From Bacteroidota bacterium (GTDB lineage Bacteria; Bacteroidota; Bacteroidia; UKL13-3), in NCBI GenBank assembly GCA_027484685.1, contig JAIXSO010000065.1, positions 1 to 50,674 on the forward strand: 50,674 bases of DNA. Reading direction: 5' to 3'. The position numbers were made by a program, and so were the translations under genes. Shown here piece after piece: positions 8,425-16,234 of this stretch. The notes under the pieces were generated by a model. That model was not told the origin of the DNA. It saw only the letters and a program-made list of their open reading frames with translations, and did no database searches. The number at the start of each line of letters is the position of its first letter. The first letter of the stretch is position 1.

Positions 8425-9462
8425 TTAGTTCCTAGCATTGTTTTCTAAATAATACAAACCATAATATAATCCTACAGCAATAATTACAAAAACAATAAAA
8501 TAATTTAGTCCACTTATTTTAGTAGGTTTCAATTTCAATACGTTAGTGTCTGACCAAGTATCATGCCAGCCATAAGTAATAAACGAAAGACTTTCTAGAG
8601 GTATAAATCTAATAAATGTACGTGTAACAATATTGGAAAATTTAGCTTTTTTGCCTTCGTTATTTACCACCAAAGTATTTGTAATAATTTTAGCTGGGGT
8701 AGTGCCAAATATTCCTTCAAAAACAAGATAGTAAATTAGTCGGAAAATAATAACTGTTATATACAATGGCAAACTACTGTTTATATTACCCAAGCTTCTG
8801 AGTAACGCATGTATTATTGAATTTTGAACAAGTTGACGAGCTATATCGCCAAATAATAAATAGCAAAAAAATAAATCTAATAAAACATGTGCAATTCGAG
8901 TAAGTTTAGAAGCAGGTATCCAAAAATAAAATTCACCTTCTTGTGTGCTAATTAACTCTTGCTTACTCAACATTTCTTTTATAATCCAATAAATAAACAG
9001 AACTATTACCATTTTAATTGCAAAGTGTGTAAAGAATATACATAGTTGAATCAATTCGAAACTTTGTACCGTGAATATGGAAAGACTGCTGAAAGTTAAA
9101 TCAACCAAATTTTTTAAAAATATCAATGCAAATAATATCTGTAATATAAAAATTTCCTGAAATTTACTAATATAATATAGAACACAACCACAAAGCATTA
9201 TAACACAAAACAAAACATTGATATAATAAATTATTAATCCCGAAGGGAACATATTGAATTCAAAAATTCTCAAGTATCTTGAATCTGACAGTTCAAAAAA
9301 ATTAAAATAATATGCTAATGTTTTTATGGGTAAAGAGGCTGTAAATTGAGGAAGAAAATCTGAAAAAAATAGAATTAAACTTCCTTCGTGCGCAATTGCT
9401 AAAAAGGTAATTACGATGGTAAAAATACCAATATTTTTTTCCTTGGTTATTAAATCTTTCAT
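8425..9462 (-). CDS. RDD-family membrane protein with extended N-terminal membrane domain
   Basis: The 345-residue protein has several hydrophobic helices in its first 170 residues and a C-terminal RDD domain. The RDD part shows RIAHVLLDLFFCYLLFG, which provides the Arg and Asp spacing of the family. Later come LVFEGIFGTTPAKIITNTLV and RTFIRFIPLESLSF, which match the conserved second half. RDD proteins are poorly characterised; some have been linked to transport. The start codon overlaps the stop of the nucleotidyltransferase gene by one base (TAATG), which implies translational coupling. The N-terminal half is not recognised and resembles no transporter I can name. The final helix is followed by a short polar tail. 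Confidence 0.7.
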   Translation of the reverse strand: MKDLITKEKNIGIFTIVITFLAIAHEGSLILFFSDFLPQFTASLPIKTLAYYFNFFELSDSRYLRIFEFNMFPSGLIIYYINVLFCVIMLCGCVLYYISKFQEIFILQILFALIFLKNLVDLTFSSLSIFTVQSFELIQLCIFFTHFAIKMVIVLFIYWIIKEMLSKQELISTQEGEFYFWIPASKLTRIAHVLLDLFFCYLLFGDIARQLVQNSIIHALLRSLGNINSSLPLYITVIIFRLIYYLVFEGIFGTTPAKIITNTLVVNNEGKKAKFSNIVTRTFIRFIPLESLSFITYGWHDTWSDTNVLKLKPTKISGLNYFIVFVIIAVGLYYGLYYLENNARN

Positions 9463-10457
9463 TACCCAAAGTTTATTTCTGTACTATCGCCAATATTCAA
9501 ACTTTGCTTATTTCCGCAAAGTGTGGCATCATTTCCAATCAGCGATTTTTCTAAAATAGCATATTCAATTTGGGCGTAAGGCCCAATAATACTATCCTTT
9601 ATAATGCCGTAATTTAAAATGGCATTTTCGCCAACAGATACATTTGGTCCAATAATACAATTCGAAATTTTACAATCATCGCCAATAAAAACTGGTGGAA
9701 TAATAATGGTGTTTTCAAATTTATATTTACTAGTATCGTAATTTAAACGCTTCAATAGGGTAGAGTTGGTTTCTAATAAAATATCTTTTTTACCACAATC
9801 AAACCAATTGGCTACATCAAAACTTTTAAACTTCATGCCGTTATTAATCATGTTCATCATGGCATCGGTTAAAGTATATTCGTTATGTGTGGTTTTCTTT
9901 TGACTGATATTGGTATCTAACGCCTCCAACAGTGCGTGGCTATCTTTAATTTTATAAATACCAACCAAAGCTAAATTAGATTTTGGTATGGCTGGTTTCT
10001 CCACCATTTTGGTAATATAACCTTCGTTATTAACCTCAGCTACTCCAAATTGACGAGGGTCTTCCACTTTCTTAATGCCCAACATATTGTGTGGCTCTGC
10101 AATTACCTTTTTTAAATCAACATCAGCTATGGTATCACCAAATACAATCAATATTTCACTGTTGTCTTTTAAAATATTTTCTTTGGCTAACCATATTGCA
10201 TGTCCTACTCCTTTACCTGTAGTTTGAATAATAAAATTGGTAGTTATTTTAGGATAATTTTTTTGGATATATTCTTCAATTTTATCACCTAAATAACCAA
10301 TGATAAAAACAAAGTCCTTAATGCCTGCATCAATTAAATTATCTACAATATGCGCCAAAATTGGTTTACCTGCAATAGGAATCAATGCTTTTGGTTGTGT
10401 ATGTGTATGTGGCCTCAAACGAGTGCCAATTCCTGCAACAGGAATAATTGCTTTCAT
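9462..10457 (-). CDS. Sugar-1-phosphate nucleotidyltransferase with left-handed beta-helix tail
   Basis: The 331-residue protein starts with the nucleotidyltransferase fingerprint VAGIGTRLRPHTHTQPKAL (residues 7-25), containing the G-x-G-x-R nucleotide loop and the PKAL lysine. IVFGDTI carries the catalytic Asp, and VEKP follows. From about residue 250, irregular hexapeptide repeats (GDDCKISNCIIGPNVSVGEN and similar) predict a left-handed beta-helix. This architecture fits glucose-1-phosphate thymidylyltransferase-like or UTP/GTP:sugar-1-phosphate enzymes that make nucleotide sugars in the cytoplasm; base and sugar specificity cannot be decided here. It lies 23 bases after the DUF4286 gene and is coupled by a one-base overlap to the RDD gene. 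Confidence 0.85.
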   Translation of the reverse strand: MKAIIPVAGIGTRLRPHTHTQPKALIPIAGKPILAHIVDNLIDAGIKDFVFIIGYLGDKIEEYIQKNYPKITTNFIIQTTGKGVGHAIWLAKENILKDNSEILIVFGDTIADVDLKKVIAEPHNMLGIKKVEDPRQFGVAEVNNEGYITKMVEKPAIPKSNLALVGIYKIKDSHALLEALDTNISQKKTTHNEYTLTDAMMNMINNGMKFKSFDVANWFDCGKKDILLETNSTLLKRLNYDTSKYKFENTIIIPPVFIGDDCKISNCIIGPNVSVGENAILNYGIIKDSIIGPYAQIEYAILEKSLIGNDATLCGNKQSLNIGDSTEINFG

Positions 10458-10480
10458 AAAATAGTGTTGTTTGAATTTAA

Positions 10481-10786
10481 TTATACTTCTTGAAGTAATG
10501 TTCTAAATGCATGGAATTTTTCACCAAATAAATCGCGACCATCTTTTTGTAATGTTGGTGCAAACTCAGCTTGATAACGCTCGTAATGTTCCATACTTGG
10601 CGCAAAGTATTGAATGGCGTAAGTCTCGCCCAATTCGTCTTCTTGTTTGCTAAGTAGCTTTAAAAATTTATAACTGGTAAACATGCCTGTGGCCATTACA
10701 TCGTGTAAATGTTTTTCTTTCATCCATTTTACCCATTCATCGTGAATGTCGTGGTCTAAATTAATGGTTACGTTATATACTATCAT
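10481..10786 (-). CDS. DUF4286-family protein
   Basis: The 101-residue soluble protein begins MIVYNVTINLDHDIHDEWVKWMKEKHLHDVM. It continues with GMFTSYKFLKLL and YAIQYFAPSMEHYERY. This pattern of a short beta strand, an amphipathic helix with a His-Asp pair and an aromatic-rich second half matches DUF4286, a Bacteroidetes family with a ferredoxin-like (dimeric alpha+beta barrel) appearance and no known function. It follows the TPR lipoprotein-like gene by 11 bases, so the two are probably co-transcribed. I have no basis for a more specific role. Confidence 0.8.
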   Translation of the reverse strand: MIVYNVTINLDHDIHDEWVKWMKEKHLHDVMATGMFTSYKFLKLLSKQEDELGETYAIQYFAPSMEHYERYQAEFAPTLQKDGRDLFGEKFHAFRTLLQEV

Positions 10787-10797
10787 TTTTTGTTCTT

Positions 10798-12609
10798 TTA
10801 GTTTAATATATCGCCTCTTAATTGGCGATAGCGTTTGCGTACTTCGTTTATAAATATGCTGCTTCCGTAAGTTTCAATAAATTTTTCATATTGTTTTTTA
10901 GCTTCAGCGGGATTGTTTAAATTTTTATCGTAAATAAGTGCAAGGTTCAATAAAGCATTATCGCCTAAAATATCCGAGCCATATTCATTGATAACAATAT
11001 TGTATTGCTTTATAGCTTCCTCATATTTTTTTTGCTTGGCATAAATTTGACCTTTTTTAAATGCTATATCATCAGTTAAGGCATGTTTTGGAAACAATAA
11101 AATAATCGAATCTAAAGTTTGAAAAGCTTCACCGAATTTATTTTGCTGATAACTTAAATCGGCTCTGGCAAATAGTTTCAAGGCATCTTCGTTTGAGTCG
11201 ACAGTATTATCTTGAATCAATAATGAAAGCTCCAATGCATTGTTTGCAATCAATTGAGTAGTGGCTGTTTTTAAAATATCTAACTGTGCTTTGGCCCATT
11301 CAAATTCGCCTAAATAAAAACTCAGTCTAGCATTTCTCAGCTTTGCTTCTTGCCCAAGCGGATGCTCTAAAAAGTCTTTATCTACTTGACCATATAACAA
11401 CATGGCGTCCCACTGTTGGCCTTTTATTACATATAAATCGCCAAGTTCAAGTTTACATTCTGCGGTAAAATAAGTTTCTAATCCTGGTAATGTCAATATT
11501 TCGTTGAAGCAATTGATGGCTTTGTCTATATCATTTAAATAAAATGCATACAGTTTTGCTAAATCGCGCATACTAGGCGCTGTGTAATAAGTTTTTCCAT
11601 TTTCTGTTAAAAAAGACAAATAGGTTTTCTCTAAGTTTTGTAAATCCAATAAACTTAAATTGGCATTACTCAATAGTTTTTTATTACTTGCTTCTAAAAC
11701 GCCCAATTTTGCGGCTAAATAGTAAGCTTTATTATTGCCTAAAAGTACTACTTCGTTAAATAGTTTAATGGCTGCATCATATTTTTCATTGCTTATGGCT
11801 AAATAGCCTAAATCCATCATTTTTCTGCCTTCTTCTTTAAGCCTTTTGTCCATGGCTTTGGCTTGTATCAGCGCATTGTCAAAATCTTTGCGTTGCACAT
11901 AAAACCAAATTAACATTTCATAAAATGCATCAGTTTGGGTATTGGCTTTAATCTTTTTGATGAGTGCATTTTTAAGTAATTCAAAGTCAGTTGGTAGTTG
12001 AATATTGTTTTGTAATAATCCTTGAATTTCCTCACTGTTTACAGGGTTTTGTTCTACACTGCTTAAATACTCATCTATCATTAACTGCATTTGTTTGGTT
12101 TTAGCATAAAGTGCAGCTAGTTCATTATTAAACACAGCATTATAACCAAGTAATTTACGGCCATTGGTATATGTTTTTATGGCATAATCAATTTCATTGC
12201 GTTTTTCAAAAGCATTGGCAGTTTCTTGAATTTTATCTTGATTAGGGATTAGTTTTTTTACCACTTCATCAAATTGTTTCGTTGCCTTTTCGGGCTTATT
12301 ATTGAGAGTGTGAATAAATCCAATATCAACCGAAAAGTAAGGAGAATTGGTTTTGCGAAACATTTTTTTGCAAAGCGATTCTGCATCATCCAAACGTTTT
12401 AATTTAATGAGTGATTGTAATAAATTATCGTAAAAATAAAATGAGTTGGTATTTTTATTGAGCAGTTTTTCGTATAAATCGGCTGCTTTATCGTATTCGG
12501 CATTGGCAAAAAATTGCGCAGCCAATTGCTCCTCTTTGTTTTGAGCAAAAGTTATATTGCCAAAGGCTAACATCAAAACCAACAGTATGGCTGAATAACG
12601 TTTTTTCAT
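10798..12609 (-). CDS. Exported TPR-repeat protein
   Basis: This 603-residue protein has a Sec signal peptide (MKKRYSAILLVLMLAFGNITFAQ, cleavage after about residue 22) and then alpha-helical pairs throughout. Tetratricopeptide signatures are visible, such as AAQFFANAEYDKAADLYEKL near the start and KYEEAIKQYNIVINEYG near the end. The C-terminal part resembles the outer-membrane BamD/YbgF type of TPR stack. It probably acts as a periplasmic scaffold for protein-protein contacts; the partner is unknown. A promoter with a full -7 element lies at 12618-12648, and the gene appears to lead the run through DUF4286, the nucleotidyltransferase, the RDD protein and the flippase. Confidence 0.8.
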   Translation of the reverse strand: MKKRYSAILLVLMLAFGNITFAQNKEEQLAAQFFANAEYDKAADLYEKLLNKNTNSFYFYDNLLQSLIKLKRLDDAESLCKKMFRKTNSPYFSVDIGFIHTLNNKPEKATKQFDEVVKKLIPNQDKIQETANAFEKRNEIDYAIKTYTNGRKLLGYNAVFNNELAALYAKTKQMQLMIDEYLSSVEQNPVNSEEIQGLLQNNIQLPTDFELLKNALIKKIKANTQTDAFYEMLIWFYVQRKDFDNALIQAKAMDKRLKEEGRKMMDLGYLAISNEKYDAAIKLFNEVVLLGNNKAYYLAAKLGVLEASNKKLLSNANLSLLDLQNLEKTYLSFLTENGKTYYTAPSMRDLAKLYAFYLNDIDKAINCFNEILTLPGLETYFTAECKLELGDLYVIKGQQWDAMLLYGQVDKDFLEHPLGQEAKLRNARLSFYLGEFEWAKAQLDILKTATTQLIANNALELSLLIQDNTVDSNEDALKLFARADLSYQQNKFGEAFQTLDSIILLFPKHALTDDIAFKKGQIYAKQKKYEEAIKQYNIVINEYGSDILGDNALLNLALIYDKNLNNPAEAKKQYEKFIETYGSSIFINEVRKRYRQLRGDILN

Positions 12610-12617
12610 TTTAAAAG

Positions 12618-12648
12618 CAAATATATCAAACTAACAGTGGTTTTCAAT
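12618..12648 (-). promoter_or_regulatory. Promoter for the TPR gene (Bacteroidetes type)
   Basis: Reading the minus strand, ATTG (complement of 12645-12648) is followed by exactly 19 bases and then TATATTTG (complement of 12618-12625), a full match to the TTG-N19-TAnnTTTG pattern. The ATG of the TPR gene follows 8 bases later, so the transcript would have a very short leader. No transcript data are available to me. Confidence 0.6.
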
Positions 12649-12729
12649 TTTTATTATAACTGGTTTTTTAAGTTTATGTTATGTTTGGTTTAAAAATTTT
12701 ATAAAGCAACAAATAGTTTTATAAACGGT

Positions 12730-13335
12730 TTATTTCTTAATTTTATTCGGATTATTAGTTACAAATGCATCCCAACTGGTAGCCTTTTTTTTAGCTGGAA
12801 TTTTGGCTTTAGTTTTAGCAGTTTCAATTCCTAAGTTTTTTTGCATAAAATGGCAATAAGCTGCTGCTAATCCATCGGTTGCATCTAAAAACTTGGAGTC
12901 GTATTTAAATTTTAAAATATGCTCCAACATGCCTGCTACTTGTTCTTTGGTAGCGTTTCCATTTCCTGTAATTGATTGTTTTATTTTTTTTGGGGAATAC
13001 TCGTTTACTCCTAATTCTCTGCTCATAGCACCTGCAATGGCAACTCCTTGCGCTCTTCCAAGTTTTAGCATGGATTGTACGTTTTTACCAAAAAATGGTG
13101 CTTCAATGGCCATTTCATCAGGTTTAAATTCATCAATTAAACCAACGGTACGTTCAAAAATTTTCTTTAATTTCATGGCGTAATCATCGTATTTTTCTAA
13201 ATGAAGAACGCCAAGTGTAATTAAACTCACTTGTTTTTTATTGATACCAATAATGCCATAACCCATTACTAATGTTCCGGGGTCAATGCCAAGAATTATT
13301 CTATCAAATTCTTTTATATTTCCGTTGTCTACCAA
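12730..13335 (-). CDS. ruvC: Holliday junction resolvase RuvC
   Basis: RuvC is a dimeric RNase H-fold endonuclease that cuts Holliday junctions moved by RuvAB. The four acidic active-site residues are present: Asp18 in GIDPGT, Glu78 in AIEAPFF, and Asp151 and Asp154 in DATDGLAAAYCH. The basic SPKKIKQSITGNGNATK segment (114-130) matches the DNA-contacting region. The core would end near residue 170; the remaining 30 residues are a Lys/Ala-rich tail (AKTKAKIPAKKK) followed by a Trp-containing end, and this tail is probably disordered. It lies 6 bases after the membrane-protein gene at 13342-13734 and is probably transcribed with it. Start at 13335; the first few residues before FDRIILG could be extra. 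Confidence 0.93.
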   Translation of the reverse strand: MVDNGNIKEFDRIILGIDPGTLVMGYGIIGINKKQVSLITLGVLHLEKYDDYAMKLKKIFERTVGLIDEFKPDEMAIEAPFFGKNVQSMLKLGRAQGVAIAGAMSRELGVNEYSPKKIKQSITGNGNATKEQVAGMLEHILKFKYDSKFLDATDGLAAAYCHFMQKNLGIETAKTKAKIPAKKKATSWDAFVTNNPNKIKK

Positions 13336-13341
13336 AATATT

Positions 13342-13734
13342 TTAGTCCGTTAAAAATATATAAGAAAAAATAATAATGGTGCCCAAAACCCTTAGTGCAG
13401 ATGTAACTATGTAATTATTAGTAAATTCTACAGGGAAATTTGCTTTTACTAACTTATTGTAGTTAATATTTAACGGAATGGCAACAGCTATAATATTTAC
13501 AAATGCAAACGCAAGTAAGGTTAAGTGCAAGTCAAATAAATTGAGCCATATAATTATTAAAAATGCTGCCATCACCAGTAAACTAAAATACAAGCTATAA
13601 TTATTTCGTTTTTCAAACATTTTAAATAACAAAAGTTTGAACTCATCGCTCAATTGTGCAATTTGTTTTTGTTGTAAATTTTTGGCGTAAAATATCAATG
13701 CAATGCCTAACAACAGGTATAATAAAAAACTCAT
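13342..13734 (-). CDS. Small integral membrane protein, unknown function
   Basis: I do not recognise this 130-residue protein. It has a hydrophobic N-terminal helix (about 2-17), a charged cytoplasmic-type stretch (KNLQQKQIAQLSDEFKLLLFKMFEKRNN) and three further hydrophobic segments at about 48-64, 68-86 and 108-127. The layout is that of a four-helix inner-membrane protein. It is the first gene after a strong promoter match (13751-13781) and sits 6 bases before ruvC, so it is likely co-transcribed with ruvC. Nothing in the sequence links it to recombination. Confidence 0.65.
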   Translation of the reverse strand: MSFLLYLLLGIALIFYAKNLQQKQIAQLSDEFKLLLFKMFEKRNNYSLYFSLLVMAAFLIIIWLNLFDLHLTLLAFAFVNIIAVAIPLNINYNKLVKANFPVEFTNNYIVTSALRVLGTIIIFSYIFLTD

Positions 13735-13750
13735 TTCGATTTAAAAAACT

Positions 13751-13781
13751 CAAATATATTTTAAAAACAAAAGCAATCAAA
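13751..13781 (-). promoter_or_regulatory. Promoter for the membrane protein/ruvC pair
   Basis: On the minus strand TTTG (complement of 13778-13781) is separated by exactly 19 bases from TATATTTG (complement of 13751-13758). Both elements match the Bacteroidetes sigma-70 pattern fully. The ATG at 13734 lies 16 bases downstream of the -7 element. Confidence 0.65.
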
Positions 13782-13826
13782 TAAAATTATATAAATTGCC
13801 TGCCTTAAAGGCAAATAAATATTGGC

Positions 13827-14810
13827 TTGAAACAGTTTTGGCTCACACATAAAAAATGGATTACGTACTTAAAAATTGCTTTGGCATTTTTAACGGTTGC
13901 ATTTATTTTATATAAACTATTGATTGCTTATAACATAGATGAAAAAGTAGCTTTATTTCAATTTGATTTTTCATTTAAAAATTCGGTTTTCTTGGTTTTT
14001 GCTGTATTGCTGTTATTTCTCAATTGGGGTTTAGAAACTTTAAAATGGCAATTATTAATTAACCAATTTGAGGAAATTAGATTTTTAGATGCTTTAAAGG
14101 CGGTTTTTTCTGGCGTTACATTAAGCATTATTACCCCAAACCAAATTGGTGATTTTGCTGGAAGGGTTATTCATTTAAAAATACTCAATAAAATTAAAGG
14201 TTCATTGGTTACTGTTATTGGGCATACGGCCCAATCTTTGGTTACAGCCGTTTTTGGTATGTACGCACTTTTGGCTTTTGCAGCCAAAGCCGATTTTTAT
14301 GTTTACATTTATTGGAAATATATTGCCATTGCATTTTTAATTATGCACGCAGTGGTAATTTTTGGTTTTATCAGAATTGACTTTGTTTACAATGCATTAT
14401 CAAGATTTCGATTTTTCTCAAAAATTGAGCAATATGTAGTTGTTTTTAAAGCTTATACCAAAACACAGTTAACTAAAGTATTACTTATTTCGGCTTTGCG
14501 TTACACTGTTTTTTTATTCCAATATGTTTTTTTGCTTCAATTTTTTGGTGTGCAAGTTGGTTTGGCAAATTGTTTTATTGGTGTTATTGCAGTTTTCTGT
14601 ATTCAATCGGTGGTGCCAAGTTTTTTCTTGCTCGATATTGGCTTACGTGGCGCAAGTGCCCTTTTTGTTTTCAGTGAATTGAGTAATGGCAATCATGCTT
14701 TTGATTTAGGTGTATTGCTTTCGGCTTACTCACTTTGGGTAATTAATATGATGGTGCCAGCACTTTTGGGTTTGGTATTTATTTTAAAGCATAAATTTAG
14801 TTTTAAATGA
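13827..14810 (+). CDS. Flippase-like (AglD2/UPF0104, LPG-synthase TM region) membrane protein
   Basis: The 327-residue polytopic protein has about eight hydrophobic segments and the family landmarks: LNWGLETLKWQLLINQ in the first third, VTLSIITPNQIGDFAGRVIHLKIL with the conserved Thr-Pro and Gly, and VPSFFLLDIGLRGASALFVFS late. This is the lysylphosphatidylglycerol synthase transmembrane-region family (UPF0104/YbhN), often called flippase-like and linked to lipid or isoprenoid-linked sugar handling. An in-frame stop at 13806-13808 rules out a longer form, so translation most likely starts at the TTG at 13827. The stop overlaps the start of the following glycosyltransferase by four bases (ATGA), which indicates coupling and suggests a shared lipid-linked glycan pathway. 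Confidence 0.8.
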   Translation: MKQFWLTHKKWITYLKIALAFLTVAFILYKLLIAYNIDEKVALFQFDFSFKNSVFLVFAVLLLFLNWGLETLKWQLLINQFEEIRFLDALKAVFSGVTLSIITPNQIGDFAGRVIHLKILNKIKGSLVTVIGHTAQSLVTAVFGMYALLAFAAKADFYVYIYWKYIAIAFLIMHAVVIFGFIRIDFVYNALSRFRFFSKIEQYVVVFKAYTKTQLTKVLLISALRYTVFLFQYVFLLQFFGVQVGLANCFIGVIAVFCIQSVVPSFFLLDIGLRGASALFVFSELSNGNHAFDLGVLLSAYSLWVINMMVPALLGLVFILKHKFSFK

Positions 14811-15949
14811 TTTATTGGACCATAACATCTTATTTTTTAACTGCTTTTTATTGTTGTTTGATAGCATTTTTTTATGTTGGATTATTAGCAATTATCTTAC
14901 GAACCAAAAGGCAAAATAAATTGCCTATTTCATCAGTTCAAAATAGTTTTTCCATTGTTATATCTGCTAGGAACGAAGCTGGATTTATCAGTCAATGTTT
15001 GCAGTCAATTATTAATCAAAATTATAATTCAGAAAACTTTGAAATCATTGTGATCAATGATCATTCAACAGATGATACATTAGAAATTCTCAATCAATTC
15101 AAAATTCAACATTCAATCCCGATACATCGGGACAATATTTCAATAATAAACTTAGCAGATTTTGATAAAATAGATAATAAAAAACAAGCCATTACTAAAG
15201 GCATAGAACAGGCAAAATTCGATTATATTATTTTAACCGATGCTGATTGTACACGAGGTAATAATTGGTTAAAAACCATTAATCAATTCATCAATATCTC
15301 TAATGCAAAAATGGTATATGCTCCAGTTGAATTTGCTGCAAAAAATATATTCGAAAAATTACAAGCGTTAGAGTTTGCAGGTTTAGTAGGAGTGGGGGCT
15401 GCCGCTATGGAATTGAAATACCCAAACATGTGTAGCGCAGCCAATTTAATTTTTGAAAAAAAGGTGTTTTTTGAAGTAAATGGTTATGCCGATAATATGC
15501 ATGTTATAAGTGGCGATGATGAATTTTTAATGCATAAAATATTTAAAAAATATCCTAATCAAGTTCAGTTTTTACACCAAAAAGAAGCCATAGTTTTAAC
15601 AGGTGCAAACGGTACTTTAAGTCAACTAACCGAACAACGCAAACGTTGGGTAAGTAAAAGTACTAAATACGAAAACAGGTATATTACCTTTATTCTAATA
15701 ATGGCTTACTTTTATAATATTAGCATGGTTGTAAATCTTTTTATTGATTGGCATTTAGCATTCCATCAAATTGTTTTTAAAACGCTAATAGAAGGCATTT
15801 TTTTAGTAACTATTTTAAAACTTTTTGGTAAAACTAAACTTATTTTATTATTACCACTTGCCGAAATATTTCATGTGTTATATGTAATAATTATTGGCAT
15901 TTGGGCTAATTTTGGAACTTATAATTGGAAGGGTAGAACCCATAAATAA
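14807..15949 (+). CDS. Family 2 glycosyltransferase, membrane-associated
   Basis: This 380-residue protein has an N-terminal membrane helix (about 7-28), a GT-A domain and two or three C-terminal membrane helices (from about 290). The GT2 elements are SIVISARNEAGFISQCLQSI, IIVINDHSTDDT (donor-binding Asp residues), YIILTDADC (DxD-type metal site), GDDEFL and QRKRWVSKS, which is the Q/RxxRW signature of processive or membrane GT2 enzymes. It probably adds a sugar to a lipid carrier at the cytoplasmic face. The start overlaps the flippase-like gene by four bases. A 16-base palindrome (15117-15132) lies within the coding sequence and encodes PIHR plus flanking residues in a loop between two strands, where family members vary. 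Confidence 0.85.
   Translation: MIYWTITSYFLTAFYCCLIAFFYVGLLAIILRTKRQNKLPISSVQNSFSIVISARNEAGFISQCLQSIINQNYNSENFEIIVINDHSTDDTLEILNQFKIQHSIPIHRDNISIINLADFDKIDNKKQAITKGIEQAKFDYIILTDADCTRGNNWLKTINQFINISNAKMVYAPVEFAAKNIFEKLQALEFAGLVGVGAAAMELKYPNMCSAANLIFEKKVFFEVNGYADNMHVISGDDEFLMHKIFKKYPNQVQFLHQKEAIVLTGANGTLSQLTEQRKRWVSKSTKYENRYITFILIMAYFYNISMVVNLFIDWHLAFHQIVFKTLIEGIFLVTILKLFGKTKLILLLPLAEIFHVLYVIIIGIWANFGTYNWKGRTHK
15117..15132. repeat. 7-2-7 palindrome inside the GT2 coding sequence
   Basis: TCCCGAT-AC-ATCGGGA is a perfect inverted repeat with 7-base arms and a 2-base centre. It lies in the GT2 gene and is G+C-rich compared with the surrounding coding sequence. A closely similar element with the same geometry lies in an intergenic region at 39762-39777. 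Short palindromes of this look recur in Bacteroidetes genomes as dispersed repeats, from memory; that this is such a repeat is an inference. Confidence 0.6.
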
Positions 15950-15955
15950 TTTTTT

Positions 15956-16231
15956 ATGCAATACGAATTGAGCGAAATAGATTTTGATATTTTAAACGTT
16001 TTATATTTTGTAGAACCATTTAGCAAAATACTAGAAGAAGTGGATGCGCCACCTAAAATAGTAGCCGATTGTTTAAAGCATTTAATTGCCAAAAAAATGG
16101 TAGTGGCCATGCGTTTTGATGAACAAAAACAAGATTACGTTAAAAGCTTCATTTTTGATAGTGACGATATGCACGCTTACAGTTATTTAGCTACCAAAGA
16201 TGGCCTTTTGGCGCATAATGGAAGGCTGTAA
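15956..16231 (+). CDS. Small winged-helix-like protein, unknown function
   Basis: The 91-residue protein begins MQYELSEIDFDILNVLYFVEP. The order helix, helix (FSKILEEVDAPPKIVADCLKHLIAKKMV), then a strand pair (VAMRF...DYVKSFIF) looks like a winged helix-turn-helix, with DILNVLYF and PPKIVADCLKHLIAKKMVV resembling the recognition part of MarR/ArsR-like folds. It is strongly acidic outside the second helix, so DNA binding is not certain. It follows the GT2 gene by 6 bases and converges on tilS, ending 3 bases from it. The name and role are unknown to me; the fold call is an inference from pattern alone. Confidence 0.6.
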   Translation: MQYELSEIDFDILNVLYFVEPFSKILEEVDAPPKIVADCLKHLIAKKMVVAMRFDEQKQDYVKSFIFDSDDMHAYSYLATKDGLLAHNGRL

Positions 16232-16234
16232 GTT

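Noticed and set aside
13800-13813. TGCCTT-A-AAGGCA palindrome upstream of the flippase-like gene, as an operator
   Set aside because: It is short (6-base arms), has no second copy in the window and no regulator nearby, so chance is a fair explanation.
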